Assembly: GCA_029938265.1 (NCBI GenBank)
Contig: JAOZVI010000007.1
Location: 1-40,333 of the forward strand
Origin: Flavobacteriaceae bacterium
GTDB lineage: Bacteria; Bacteroidota; Bacteroidia; Flavobacteriales; Flavobacteriaceae
Reading direction: 5' to 3'
Length of the DNA stretch: 40,333 nt
Shown: positions 9,110 through 17,171 of the stretch, in pieces
How the letters are laid out: every line of letters starts with the position of its first letter
Numbering within the stretch: the stretch's first letter is position 1
Notes under the pieces: generated by a model
Databases searched by the model: none
Seen by the model: the letters and a program-made list of their open reading frames with translations, nothing else
Told to the model about the DNA's origin: nothing
Translations under genes and position numbers: made by a program

Positions 9110-10124
9110 AACTATTGAAGAAATAAATAACGACGAACTTTATGAACATTATAAATTTACGGCTGCTGAGGGTCAGGAACCCTTGCGTGTTGATAAATTT
9201 TTAATGAATTTTATTGAAAATGCTACGCGTAATAAAATTCAGCAAGCTATAAAAGCTGGTAATGTTTTGGTTAATGATCATGTTGTAAAAGCCAATTACA
9301 AAGTAAAACCACATGATATTGTACGTGTTGTTTTAGCACATCCTCCTCATGAAAATTTATTAATTGCCGAAGATATCCCCATTGATATAATTTATGAAGA
9401 TGATGATGTGATTGTTCTTAATAAATCTGCCGGTATAGTAGTGCATCCCGGACATGGAAATTATAGTGGAACTTTAGTAAATGCCCTCATATTTCATTTT
9501 GAAAATTTACCAAAAAATAGTAATGAACGTCCTGGTTTGGTTCATAGAATTGATAAAGATACCAGCGGTTTATTGGTTGTTGCTAAAACTGAATTCGCAA
9601 TGGCAAATCTAGCCAATCAGTTTTTTGAACGAACTACCAAAAGATTGTATTATGCGCTGGTTTGGGGAAATTTGGAAAATGAAGACGGTACTATTGAAGG
9701 AAATATTGGAAGAAGTTTAAAGAACAGGTTACAAATGGATGTTTTTCCGGAAGGAGACTTTGGAAAACATGCTGTAACGCATTATAAGGTAATTGAAAGA
9801 TTTAGCTATGTAACTCTGGTAGAATGTAAATTAGAAACAGGTAGAACACATCAAATTCGTGCTCATTTTAAATATATTGGACATCCCTTATTTAATGATG
9901 AACGTTATGGTGGGAATAAGATCTTAAAGGGGACTACTTTTACAAAATACAAGCAATTTGTTGAGAATTGTTTTAAAGTTTTACCCCGTCAGGCATTACA
10001 TGCAAAAACACTGGGATTTGTGCAACCTGTTTCTAAGGAGTACTTGAGTTTTAATTCAGAAATCCCAGAAGATATGCGTCTTTGTCTGGAAAAATGGCGT
10101 AATTATACGATTAATCAGAAGTAG
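9102..10124 (+). CDS. rluD: Ribosomal large-subunit pseudouridine synthase, RluA/RluD family
   Basis: 340 residues. An S4 RNA-binding domain at about 27-75 (LRVDKFLMNFIENATRNKIQQAI) is followed by the RluA-family catalytic domain. The catalytic aspartate is D151 in the signature HRIDKDTSGLLV. The downstream GRTHQIRAHF motif is also present. It isomerises specific uridines of 23S rRNA; the S4 domain and length fit RluD (helix 69 sites) best, though RluC-like specificity cannot be excluded. It overlaps the PASTA gene by 8 bases. Confidence 0.9.
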   Translation: MDETIEEINNDELYEHYKFTAAEGQEPLRVDKFLMNFIENATRNKIQQAIKAGNVLVNDHVVKANYKVKPHDIVRVVLAHPPHENLLIAEDIPIDIIYEDDDVIVLNKSAGIVVHPGHGNYSGTLVNALIFHFENLPKNSNERPGLVHRIDKDTSGLLVVAKTEFAMANLANQFFERTTKRLYYALVWGNLENEDGTIEGNIGRSLKNRLQMDVFPEGDFGKHAVTHYKVIERFSYVTLVECKLETGRTHQIRAHFKYIGHPLFNDERYGGNKILKGTTFTKYKQFVENCFKVLPRQALHAKTLGFVQPVSKEYLSFNSEIPEDMRLCLEKWRNYTINQK

Positions 10125-10202
10125 TTTTTTGTTGTAAAGAATTCCTTTTTCACATTGATGATAAGGTCTAACGATTTGCTATATATTTTGAATTATTAAA
10201 TT

Positions 10203-10844
10203 ATGAATAAATTCGACATCAATTCATGGAACAGAAAAGCACAACATGAGTTTTTTAAAGATTATGATGATCCATATTTCAATTTAACTACAAATTTAGA
10301 TGTAACCAAATTATATGATTTTTGTAAAGAAAATAATATTTCTTTCTTTTTAGCTTGTTTATATATTGCAATAGAAACGGCAAATGAAATATTGGAATTT
10401 AGATTGAGAATTATTGATGATAAGATATTTGAATATGATTCAATAGATATTGGATCAACAGTATTGAATGATGATAATTCTTTTTCATTTTGTTATTTTA
10501 AAAGACAGGCTTCAATATCAAAATTTAATAAATCAGGAAAAGAAATTCTTAAAAAACATCAGGAAAATGCTGATTTTGATTCTAATAAAGATAAGATAAA
10601 TGTAATTTATGCTTCATCAATTCCCTGGGTTTCTTTTACGAGTATCAAGCATTCAAGGGATATTAAAAGAGAAAAAAGTGGTATTCCAAAATTTGTTTTT
10701 GGGAAATTCTTTAAGGACAATAATATTTTAAAAATGCCTTTTTCTATTGAAGTTCATCACGCATTAATGGATGGTTATCACGTGGGGAATTTTATTGAAA
10801 AATTTCAAAAAAGAATTGATAATATTCTTAAATCAGAACTATGA
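10203..10844 (+). CDS. Chloramphenicol-acetyltransferase-family acyltransferase
   Basis: 213 residues, the normal CAT length. The catalytic signature is complete: HHALMDGYHV, with HxxxDG at H186-D190-G191. The oxyanion-hole region is IPWVSFTSI with S144, equivalent to S148 of type III CAT. Such enzymes transfer acetyl from acetyl-CoA to a hydroxyl, and act as trimers. CAT-fold proteins in Bacteroidota chromosomes are not all drug-resistance enzymes, so the natural substrate is open. It overlaps yaaA by four bases (ATGA), which ties it to an oxidative-stress gene rather than to a mobile element. No signs of recent transfer are visible. Confidence 0.85.
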   Translation: MNKFDINSWNRKAQHEFFKDYDDPYFNLTTNLDVTKLYDFCKENNISFFLACLYIAIETANEILEFRLRIIDDKIFEYDSIDIGSTVLNDDNSFSFCYFKRQASISKFNKSGKEILKKHQENADFDSNKDKINVIYASSIPWVSFTSIKHSRDIKREKSGIPKFVFGKFFKDNNILKMPFSIEVHHALMDGYHVGNFIEKFQKRIDNILKSEL

Positions 10845-11599
10845 AGATAGTAATTTCACCTGCTAAATCACTTGATTTTAAAACTCAAATTCCAACGGAT
10901 CAACATACACAATGTATATTTTTAGAGCAAGCAAAAAAGTTAAATGAAGTATTGAGAAAAGAGAGCCCGAAACAACTTTCAAATTTAATGTCAATTTCTG
11001 ATAAATTAGGAGAATTAAATTGGCAGCGTAATCAAAACTGGCAATTGCCATTCTCCAATTCAAATGCAAGACAAGCAATCTATGCATTTAAAGGAACCGC
11101 TTATGAAGGCATAGATCCATATACAATATCGCTTGAGAAAATAGACCAATTACAAGAAAAATTACGAATTCTTTCGGGACAATATGGTATTTTAAAACCC
11201 CTAGATCTGATGCAGCCTTATCGATTGGAAATGGGTACAAAATTAAAAGTTGGACAAAAAGATAATCTTTATAAATTTTGGGGAGATTCTTTAACCAAAA
11301 CATTAAACCAGGAAATGAAAGATGGAGAAATTTTAATTAATTTGGCTAGCAATGAGTATTTCAAGGTTATAAACAAAAAATTACTTAAAGCTCCACTGAT
11401 TACTCCGGTTTTTAAAGATTTTAAAAATGGTAAGTTGAAAATGATCAGTTTTTATGCTAAAAAAGCCCGAGGATTGATGGTGCGTTTTATTATTGAAAAT
11501 AATATTGAAGTAGCCAAAGATCTAATTGGTTTTGATTATGATGGTTATGCTTTTGATGGTAATTTATCAACTGAAACGGAATTGGTCTTTACGAGGTAA
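10841..11599 (+). CDS. yaaA: Peroxide stress protein YaaA (UPF0246)
   Basis: 252 residues, matching the YaaA family length. The family start MKIVISPAKSLDF is present. So are the conserved LSGQYGILKPLDLMQPYRLEMGT (about 111-133) and the C-terminal ISFYAKKARGLMVRFI segment. In E. coli, YaaA lowers intracellular free iron during hydrogen peroxide stress and so limits Fenton damage; its fold binds DNA. It starts inside the end of the CAT-like gene (ATGA overlap), so translation is probably coupled. The gene is convergent with the GH10-like gene, about 100 bases downstream. Confidence 0.93.
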   Translation: MKIVISPAKSLDFKTQIPTDQHTQCIFLEQAKKLNEVLRKESPKQLSNLMSISDKLGELNWQRNQNWQLPFSNSNARQAIYAFKGTAYEGIDPYTISLEKIDQLQEKLRILSGQYGILKPLDLMQPYRLEMGTKLKVGQKDNLYKFWGDSLTKTLNQEMKDGEILINLASNEYFKVINKKLLKAPLITPVFKDFKNGKLKMISFYAKKARGLMVRFIIENNIEVAKDLIGFDYDGYAFDGNLSTETELVFTR

Positions 11600-11697
11600 T
11601 TTTCTCATCATTCGTTTATTTGTGATAGAAAAATGAGTTTTAATTTATATAAAATCAGTAAAGACCTGATCATCATATAATAAAAAGGTCAATAATA

Positions 11698-13221
11698 TTA
11701 TCTTTTTATATTTACCGGATTACTTTTGTTATTATTTCTACTGACTGCAATAATTGTAAAAACACTTCCTTTTTTAATTTTTTTCTTATTGAAATCAAAA
11801 TGGTGTTCTCCGGTTATTTCAATAATTTTTGTTTTATTCTTAAAGTTTATTTTTTCACCTTTATCAAAGTGATAGATTAGAAATTTAATAGCTTCTTTTT
11901 CTTTATTTTCTGATAAAGAGTGCCATGATAATCTTTGATTTTTTGAATTGATCTTTGCAATATTAACATCAAAAACGGGTTCGGGTATAAATTTGATTTT
12001 AGTATTTGTACTCGGTGGAAGGATAGGAAATTGATAATATTTATCTTTTAAGATCTCATTTACATTTAAAGGATCTTTTAAGAATGATTTTCCACTAAAA
12101 TATACACTTCCCTGAATTTGAGGAATTGTTCTATTGAGATCCAATTGTTTTTCAATTTCTGAAGGTTTTTGTTTGCGCCATGCTCTGTTTTCTTTTTTTC
12201 GATCCATTCTATACAAACCATGACCGATATAAAGATTAGTTTCAAAATTATTTTTTGCCCACCAATTTACTATTTTACTGTAATCAGCTTTTTTAAAACC
12301 AATATGCCAATAAACTTGTGGTAAAATATAATCAAGCCAACCATTTTTCAACCAAAAAAGAATATCAGCGTATAGATTGTCGTAATTAGTTTGTCCGGCT
12401 TCAGTATCTGAGCCGTTGACATCTTTACTTTTATTGCGCCAAACCCCAAAAGGACTAATGCCAAATTGAACCCAGGGTTTAATTGATTTTATAGTAGTTT
12501 TCAATTCTTTAATGATAATATTTACATTTTCTCTACGCCAATCATCTATATTATTAGGATATAATTCTCCTCCAAACTTTTCAAAAGACAAGCTATCAGT
12601 AAAAACCTCATCTTTAATTTTATAAGGGTAAAAATAATCATCAAAGTGAATGGCATCAATGTCGTATTGTTGAACGATATCAGTTACTATTTTGTTGGTA
12701 TAGGCTCTGACTTCAGGGTTTCCGGGATCAAAATATTTATTTTTCCCATAATTGATAAACCACTCTGGTTTGTTATAGGTAAGGGATAGAGGATTTGATT
12801 GAAATTTTTTATAATTTACAATAGCCCTGTATGGATTTAACCAGGCATGAAATTCCATTCCTCGTTTACGGGTTTCGCTAATAATAAATGCCATAGGATC
12901 ATAATAAGGAATCGGAGCATCACCATTTCTACCTGTCAGCCAACCCGACCAGTTTTCGTATTTTGAGTTGTAAAAAGCATCAGCTGAAGGGCGAATTTGA
13001 AAAATTACAGCGTTAATATTTAAGCTTTTATAGAGGTCGAGCAACTTGATAATCTCTTCTTTTTGTTCATCTGTACTTAGATCATTTGAGCTGGGCCAAT
13101 CAATATTATCTACGGTTGCAATCCAAACACCTCTAAATTCTCTATCAATATTTTGTTGAGAAGAAATCTTTATAGATAATAAAAGGAGTAATATAAAAAA
13201 GAGTAAAGTATTAGATTTCAT
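11698..13221 (-). CDS. Secreted GH10-like glycosyl hydrolase (COG1649/YngK type)
   Basis: 507 residues with a signal peptide (hydrophobic about 5-20, ending near ISSQ). The family signature REFRGVWIATVDNIDWPSS follows directly. Further conserved blocks are INAVIFQIRPSADAFY, FHAWLNPYRA, DAIHFDDYFYP and DYILPQVYWH, which lie on strands of a TIM barrel. A C-terminal beta-sandwich-like part begins at about 405. The family is called glycosyl hydrolase-like family 10 and is thought to act on peptidoglycan or other envelope glycans, but few members have been characterised. A good promoter stands upstream (13274-13303), so it is a single transcription unit. Confidence 0.88.
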   Translation of the reverse strand: MKSNTLLFFILLLLLSIKISSQQNIDREFRGVWIATVDNIDWPSSNDLSTDEQKEEIIKLLDLYKSLNINAVIFQIRPSADAFYNSKYENWSGWLTGRNGDAPIPYYDPMAFIISETRKRGMEFHAWLNPYRAIVNYKKFQSNPLSLTYNKPEWFINYGKNKYFDPGNPEVRAYTNKIVTDIVQQYDIDAIHFDDYFYPYKIKDEVFTDSLSFEKFGGELYPNNIDDWRRENVNIIIKELKTTIKSIKPWVQFGISPFGVWRNKSKDVNGSDTEAGQTNYDNLYADILFWLKNGWLDYILPQVYWHIGFKKADYSKIVNWWAKNNFETNLYIGHGLYRMDRKKENRAWRKQKPSEIEKQLDLNRTIPQIQGSVYFSGKSFLKDPLNVNEILKDKYYQFPILPPSTNTKIKFIPEPVFDVNIAKINSKNQRLSWHSLSENKEKEAIKFLIYHFDKGEKINFKNKTKIIEITGEHHFDFNKKKIKKGSVFTIIAVSRNNNKSNPVNIKR

Positions 13222-13273
13222 TAGTAATTATCAAAATTTTGTTCAGGTTAATAGCAGTTTAAGAAATCAGTTT

Positions 13274-13303
13274 CAAAAATACATTTAAACAATGAGAAAG
13301 CAA
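13274..13303 (-). promoter_or_regulatory. Bacteroidota-type promoter for the GH10-like gene
   Basis: On the minus strand TTG (13301-13303) is followed by exactly 19 bases and then TATTTTTG (13274-13281), a full match to TTG-N19-TAnnTTTG. The predicted leader is about 45-50 bases. This is one of the two best promoter matches in the window. Confidence 0.62.
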
Positions 13304-13357
13304 ATTTGATACCAAAGAATTTACACTTAATATTTCCAATTTTTAACTTTATACTTG

Positions 13358-15277
13358 TTAAGTATCCAGTTTAAATTTTATGTCTTCTAAGCTCTTTGCA
13401 GAACCAACTAATGTCATTACATCACCAATTCGTAATCGAGTATAACCATGAGTCATTAGCATCTGACCCTTTCTTTCGATAGATAAAATAATTAGATCCG
13501 TAGGTAAACGAAGTTCTCTAATTCGTAATCCGTGATAATCTCTGTTCTTGATTTCAATATCCATGGTATCTTGACCATCATCCATACCTAAAAGTAAAGA
13601 GGTCGCATTTGGAGATCTTACAAAGTGGTCTAATAAGCTTACAATTGCAGTAGAAGGTTCAATAATCAATGTGCCAAGTTTATGAAATTTTTCAAAATTT
13701 TCACGTTGATTTAAACGAACAATTACATCTTCCATTCCAATATGTTCATAAATTTTTTCAGCAATATAATAATTATCGTCATCGTTAAGCATCAGTACAA
13801 CAGCTTCGGTCTTATTTAAGCTTAAGTCTTCTAAATTCTTTACGGATGGGATGAAATTTGAAATAACTTCAAAGTTATTAGTGTTTTCAATGCTACACTC
13901 TTCAAGCGAAACTAACCTTGAATTCCAATTGTGTTTTTCGAGTTGTTGCGCTAAAGCAATAGATTGATTTTCAACACCAAAAATAATTGCATCTCTGGTG
14001 CTTTGTAAATGATCCATTTTTGCACGAAGATGACTTTCTTTTACAATATTTAATGACCATTTAAACAATGGTGGACCTACTAATTGATTGATAACAATAA
14101 TTGCTATGACTATAGTTTCAAATTCATGACCCCATTCAGGAAATGCATTAGAAATAATAGTTGCTAAACCTAAAGCAACACCCGCCTGTGTTAAATAAGG
14201 CATCCAGGCAATAAATAGGTATTTTTTAGGATCTTTAGCCGCAATAACACCAAAAAAACCTGCTAAGATCATAGTAATTAGGCGTAAAATAAATAAAGCA
14301 ACGGCAATTCCAAATACATTTACTAATGTTTGAAATGATAAGGAAGCACCGGTAAGCGTAAAGAAAATAATATAAATAGTAGGACTTATATCATGTAGTA
14401 ATTCTCTAAACTCAAGGCGATGTTTACTTTTGTTGGTTAAAACAAAACTACCGATAATTGCAATTAAAAGTGGTTCCAGTATGATTTCGTGATGAAACCA
14501 ATTTACTGAATTTGTTTTGATGAAATTAGAGAATAAATAAATAGAATAACCTATTAATATTACTGAAATCTTTTTGATATCACCATTAAAAAATAGTTGA
14601 AATGGAATTTCTAATACCTTACCTACAAGATATCCTAAGCCAAATGAGATTGACAATTCCAATATAAGAATAATTAAAAATGATAAATTTATTTCATTAC
14701 CATTGATAAGTGTTTTTGAAACAGAAAAAACAATAGCAAATAGAATAATTACCAATACATCTTTAATAACTGTTACGCCCATTACAGTTTTTGTAAATGG
14801 CCCATTGGCACGCATTTCATTAATTACAGCTATAGCTGAAGAAGGAGACCGTGCAACAAAAATGGTACCAAATAGAATTGAAATTGCAAATTTTGTTGTA
14901 TCCTCAAAATCTGCCATAAAGGGTATTCTATCAGCAAGAAAATAGACGGTCACACTAGTAAGAATAAAAGTGATTACTAATTGTCCAATTGTCATCCATT
15001 TGATACTGTTTAGCCTGCTGCGCAAATCATCTAAATATAACTCAGCACCAGCCGAAAATGCAATAATAGCTAGGGCAATTTCATTTAAAAAGTTAAGTTT
15101 TTTTATAGCCTCAGGAGGAATAAAATTCAAAAAGGAAGAACCTGCAATAATTCCTGTAATGATAAAACCGGTGATTAAAGGAAATTTTATCTTTTGAAAA
15201 ACTTTGGCTATTTGATTAGATGCAATAGCAACAATCAAAAATCCAATAAGTAAAATGATTAGGGTTTTTATATCCAA
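13358..15277 (-). CDS. CPA2-family cation:proton antiporter with TrkA-C domain
   Basis: 639 residues. About 12 transmembrane helices fill residues 1-395, with the CPA2 features FSAGAELYLDDLRSR and the VMGVTVIKDVLVII helix that carries a conserved charged residue. A Rossmann-like regulatory region follows (DAIIFGVENQSIALAQQLE, about 420-438), but its glycine-rich loop is not the usual GxGxxG, so nucleotide binding is doubtful. A C-terminal TrkA-C domain covers about 560-635. These proteins exchange K+ or Na+ for H+ at the inner membrane. It lies 48 bases after dnaX and may be read from the fadD-dnaX transcript. Confidence 0.88.
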   Translation of the reverse strand: MDIKTLIILLIGFLIVAIASNQIAKVFQKIKFPLITGFIITGIIAGSSFLNFIPPEAIKKLNFLNEIALAIIAFSAGAELYLDDLRSRLNSIKWMTIGQLVITFILTSVTVYFLADRIPFMADFEDTTKFAISILFGTIFVARSPSSAIAVINEMRANGPFTKTVMGVTVIKDVLVIILFAIVFSVSKTLINGNEINLSFLIILILELSISFGLGYLVGKVLEIPFQLFFNGDIKKISVILIGYSIYLFSNFIKTNSVNWFHHEIILEPLLIAIIGSFVLTNKSKHRLEFRELLHDISPTIYIIFFTLTGASLSFQTLVNVFGIAVALFILRLITMILAGFFGVIAAKDPKKYLFIAWMPYLTQAGVALGLATIISNAFPEWGHEFETIVIAIIVINQLVGPPLFKWSLNIVKESHLRAKMDHLQSTRDAIIFGVENQSIALAQQLEKHNWNSRLVSLEECSIENTNNFEVISNFIPSVKNLEDLSLNKTEAVVLMLNDDDNYYIAEKIYEHIGMEDVIVRLNQRENFEKFHKLGTLIIEPSTAIVSLLDHFVRSPNATSLLLGMDDGQDTMDIEIKNRDYHGLRIRELRLPTDLIILSIERKGQMLMTHGYTRLRIGDVMTLVGSAKSLEDIKFKLDT

Positions 15278-15325
15278 ATTTTAAAATTTTTCTTAAAGAT
15301 AATAAAAGGAATGAATTATCAAAAT

Positions 15326-17134
15326 TTAAAGATCTAATTTAAAAGTTTTTCTTAAAGTGATGATAGCACTATTTTTACTTTTTAATAGTTCGTATTTTTC
15401 TTGAGTTGTATAGGCAATTTTGTTCGTTTCATCTTCATTAATTGTTACTTTAAAATCTAAACTGTAGTTGTTTAGTTTTTTACGTAAATATTTTAATGCT
15501 CTGGGTCTGATCTTGTTAAGTTCGGCTTCCATTAGTTTATTTGAGTAAGTAACATGAATCAGATTGTTTTTAACACCCGGTGTATCAGCATTTAAAATTG
15601 AAGCGAAAATTTTATCACCATTTTTGTGAAGATATTCGATATATTCATGCCAAACTTCTAAAAAAGTATCATTTGTAAACGGATCATTCGGCAGATCTTT
15701 CGTGCTGCTAGTCTTACTTAATTTTGACAGTTCAATAGCTTTTTCTTCATCTTTTTTTCGCTCAAGGCTTTTGATACTTAAAATGGATTTCCTTGAATTA
15801 TTAGAAGTATATTGGAGTTTGGGTTCAGGATCTTTTGGGATTGGAGCCGTCGTTTGTTTTAAGCTTTCTTCTGGAGGGATTTTTGTTTTATTTTCAATAT
15901 TTGATCCTGTAGAATAAGTACTTTTTCCTTCTGTAAATGAAGAAGTTACTTCTTTAATTTTGGTTTTAGATTCCTGTTGAACTTTTTCGGGAATATCTAA
16001 TTTTTCAGCAACAGCATAAGATGCAAAATGAGCCGCAGGAATTATAAAGTGTTCAGACTTTTTTTTTTCGGCATTAAATGTAATCGAAGCGATTTGCATT
16101 AATGTGAGTTCAACTAATAAACGTTGATTCTTACTACTCTTATATTTTATATCGCAATCATTAGCCATATCAATTGCCTGTAGTAAAAAATGAAGATCGG
16201 CCTTGATTGCCTGATCAAGATAAAGTTTTTTAGCAGTATCACCTACTTCTAATAAGCTAATAGTAGCTTTATCTTTTGCAACCAAAAGATCTCTAAAATG
16301 TGAAGCCAATCCAGTTATAAAATGATGTCCGTCAAAACCTTTATCAAGAACATCATTAAAAGCTAACAACACATTAGGAATATCATTTTTGATTACCAGA
16401 TCAGTAATTTTAAAATAGATATCGTAATCGAGAACATTTAAATTTTCGGTTACGTCTTGGCGGGTTAGATCTTTACCGGAAAAACTAACAACTCTGTCAA
16501 AAATAGAAAGGGCATCTCTTAAAGCGCCATCAGCTTTTTGAGCAATGATGTGTAAGGCATCATCTTCGGCATTTACATTTTCTTCTTTGGCAATTTTGTG
16601 TAAATAATTCTTAATATCTATAACACCAATACGTTTAAAATCAAATATTTGACATCTTGATAAAATAGTTGGGATTATTTTGTGTTTTTCGGTTGTGGCC
16701 AAAATAAAAATCGCATGTGCAGGAGGTTCTTCAAGTGTTTTTAAAAATGCATTAAAAGCTGACTGCGATAACATGTGCACCTCATCAATTATATAAACTT
16801 TATATTTACCGGTTTGAGGGGGTATGCGTACCTGATCTGTTAAATTTCGTATATCATCAACTGAATTATTAGAGGCAGCATCTAATTCAAAAATATTAAA
16901 TGCAAAATCCTCATCTTCCGATATATTTTCACTGCTTTCCTGATTTATTCTTTTGGCCAGAATACGTGCACAAGTAGTTTTACCTACACCTCTGGGTCCT
17001 GTAAATAGTAAGGCCTGTGCCAAATGGTTATTCTTTATAGCATTTTCTAAGGTGTTGGTAATGGCTTGTTGCCCCACAACATCACTAAATTTTTGCGGAC
17101 GATATTTTCGAGCAGATACTATAAAATGTTCCAT
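15326..17134 (-). CDS. dnaX: DNA polymerase III subunit gamma/tau
   Basis: 602 residues, clamp-loader ATPase. Walker A is GPRGVGKT (46-53), Walker B VYIIDEVH (113-120), sensor 1 ILSRCQIF (157-164). The AAA+ and collar domains run to about 355, followed by a charged, low-complexity linker and a C-terminal tau-like domain (about 480-602). The four-cysteine zinc module normally found after Walker A is missing: residues 64-80 hold no cysteine. A run of ten adenines on the coding strand (16059-16068, codons 356-359) sits exactly at the end of the collar domain. Both other frames stop within eight codons, so a shorter gamma form could be made by slippage. It is preceded by fadD 37 bases upstream on the same strand. 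Confidence 0.95.
   Translation of the reverse strand: MEHFIVSARKYRPQKFSDVVGQQAITNTLENAIKNNHLAQALLFTGPRGVGKTTCARILAKRINQESSENISEDEDFAFNIFELDAASNNSVDDIRNLTDQVRIPPQTGKYKVYIIDEVHMLSQSAFNAFLKTLEEPPAHAIFILATTEKHKIIPTILSRCQIFDFKRIGVIDIKNYLHKIAKEENVNAEDDALHIIAQKADGALRDALSIFDRVVSFSGKDLTRQDVTENLNVLDYDIYFKITDLVIKNDIPNVLLAFNDVLDKGFDGHHFITGLASHFRDLLVAKDKATISLLEVGDTAKKLYLDQAIKADLHFLLQAIDMANDCDIKYKSSKNQRLLVELTLMQIASITFNAEKKKSEHFIIPAAHFASYAVAEKLDIPEKVQQESKTKIKEVTSSFTEGKSTYSTGSNIENKTKIPPEESLKQTTAPIPKDPEPKLQYTSNNSRKSILSIKSLERKKDEEKAIELSKLSKTSSTKDLPNDPFTNDTFLEVWHEYIEYLHKNGDKIFASILNADTPGVKNNLIHVTYSNKLMEAELNKIRPRALKYLRKKLNNYSLDFKVTINEDETNKIAYTTQEKYELLKSKNSAIITLRKTFKLDL
16059..16068 (-). other. A10 slippery run inside dnaX
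   Basis: The coding strand reads GA10G across codons E356-K359. If one A is added, the message reads three lysines, a valine and TGA, ending at residue 360. If one A is lost, it stops at TAA after residue 363. T. thermophilus dnaX uses an A9 run for transcriptional slippage to make gamma. This is the longest homopolymer I noticed in the window. Function is inferred. Confidence 0.55.
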
Positions 17135-17171
17135 TGTTTATAAATAAAAATAATAAGATCAAACATAAATA

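Noticed and set aside
10203-10844. Calling the CAT-like gene an acquired chloramphenicol-resistance gene
   Set aside because: No mobile element, integron or change of base composition is near, and it is translationally coupled to the core gene yaaA.
11665-11695. GACCT...AGGTC hairpin between yaaA and the GH10-like gene
   Set aside because: Only 5 bp of stem with an 18-base loop and no T-run; too weak to call a terminator.
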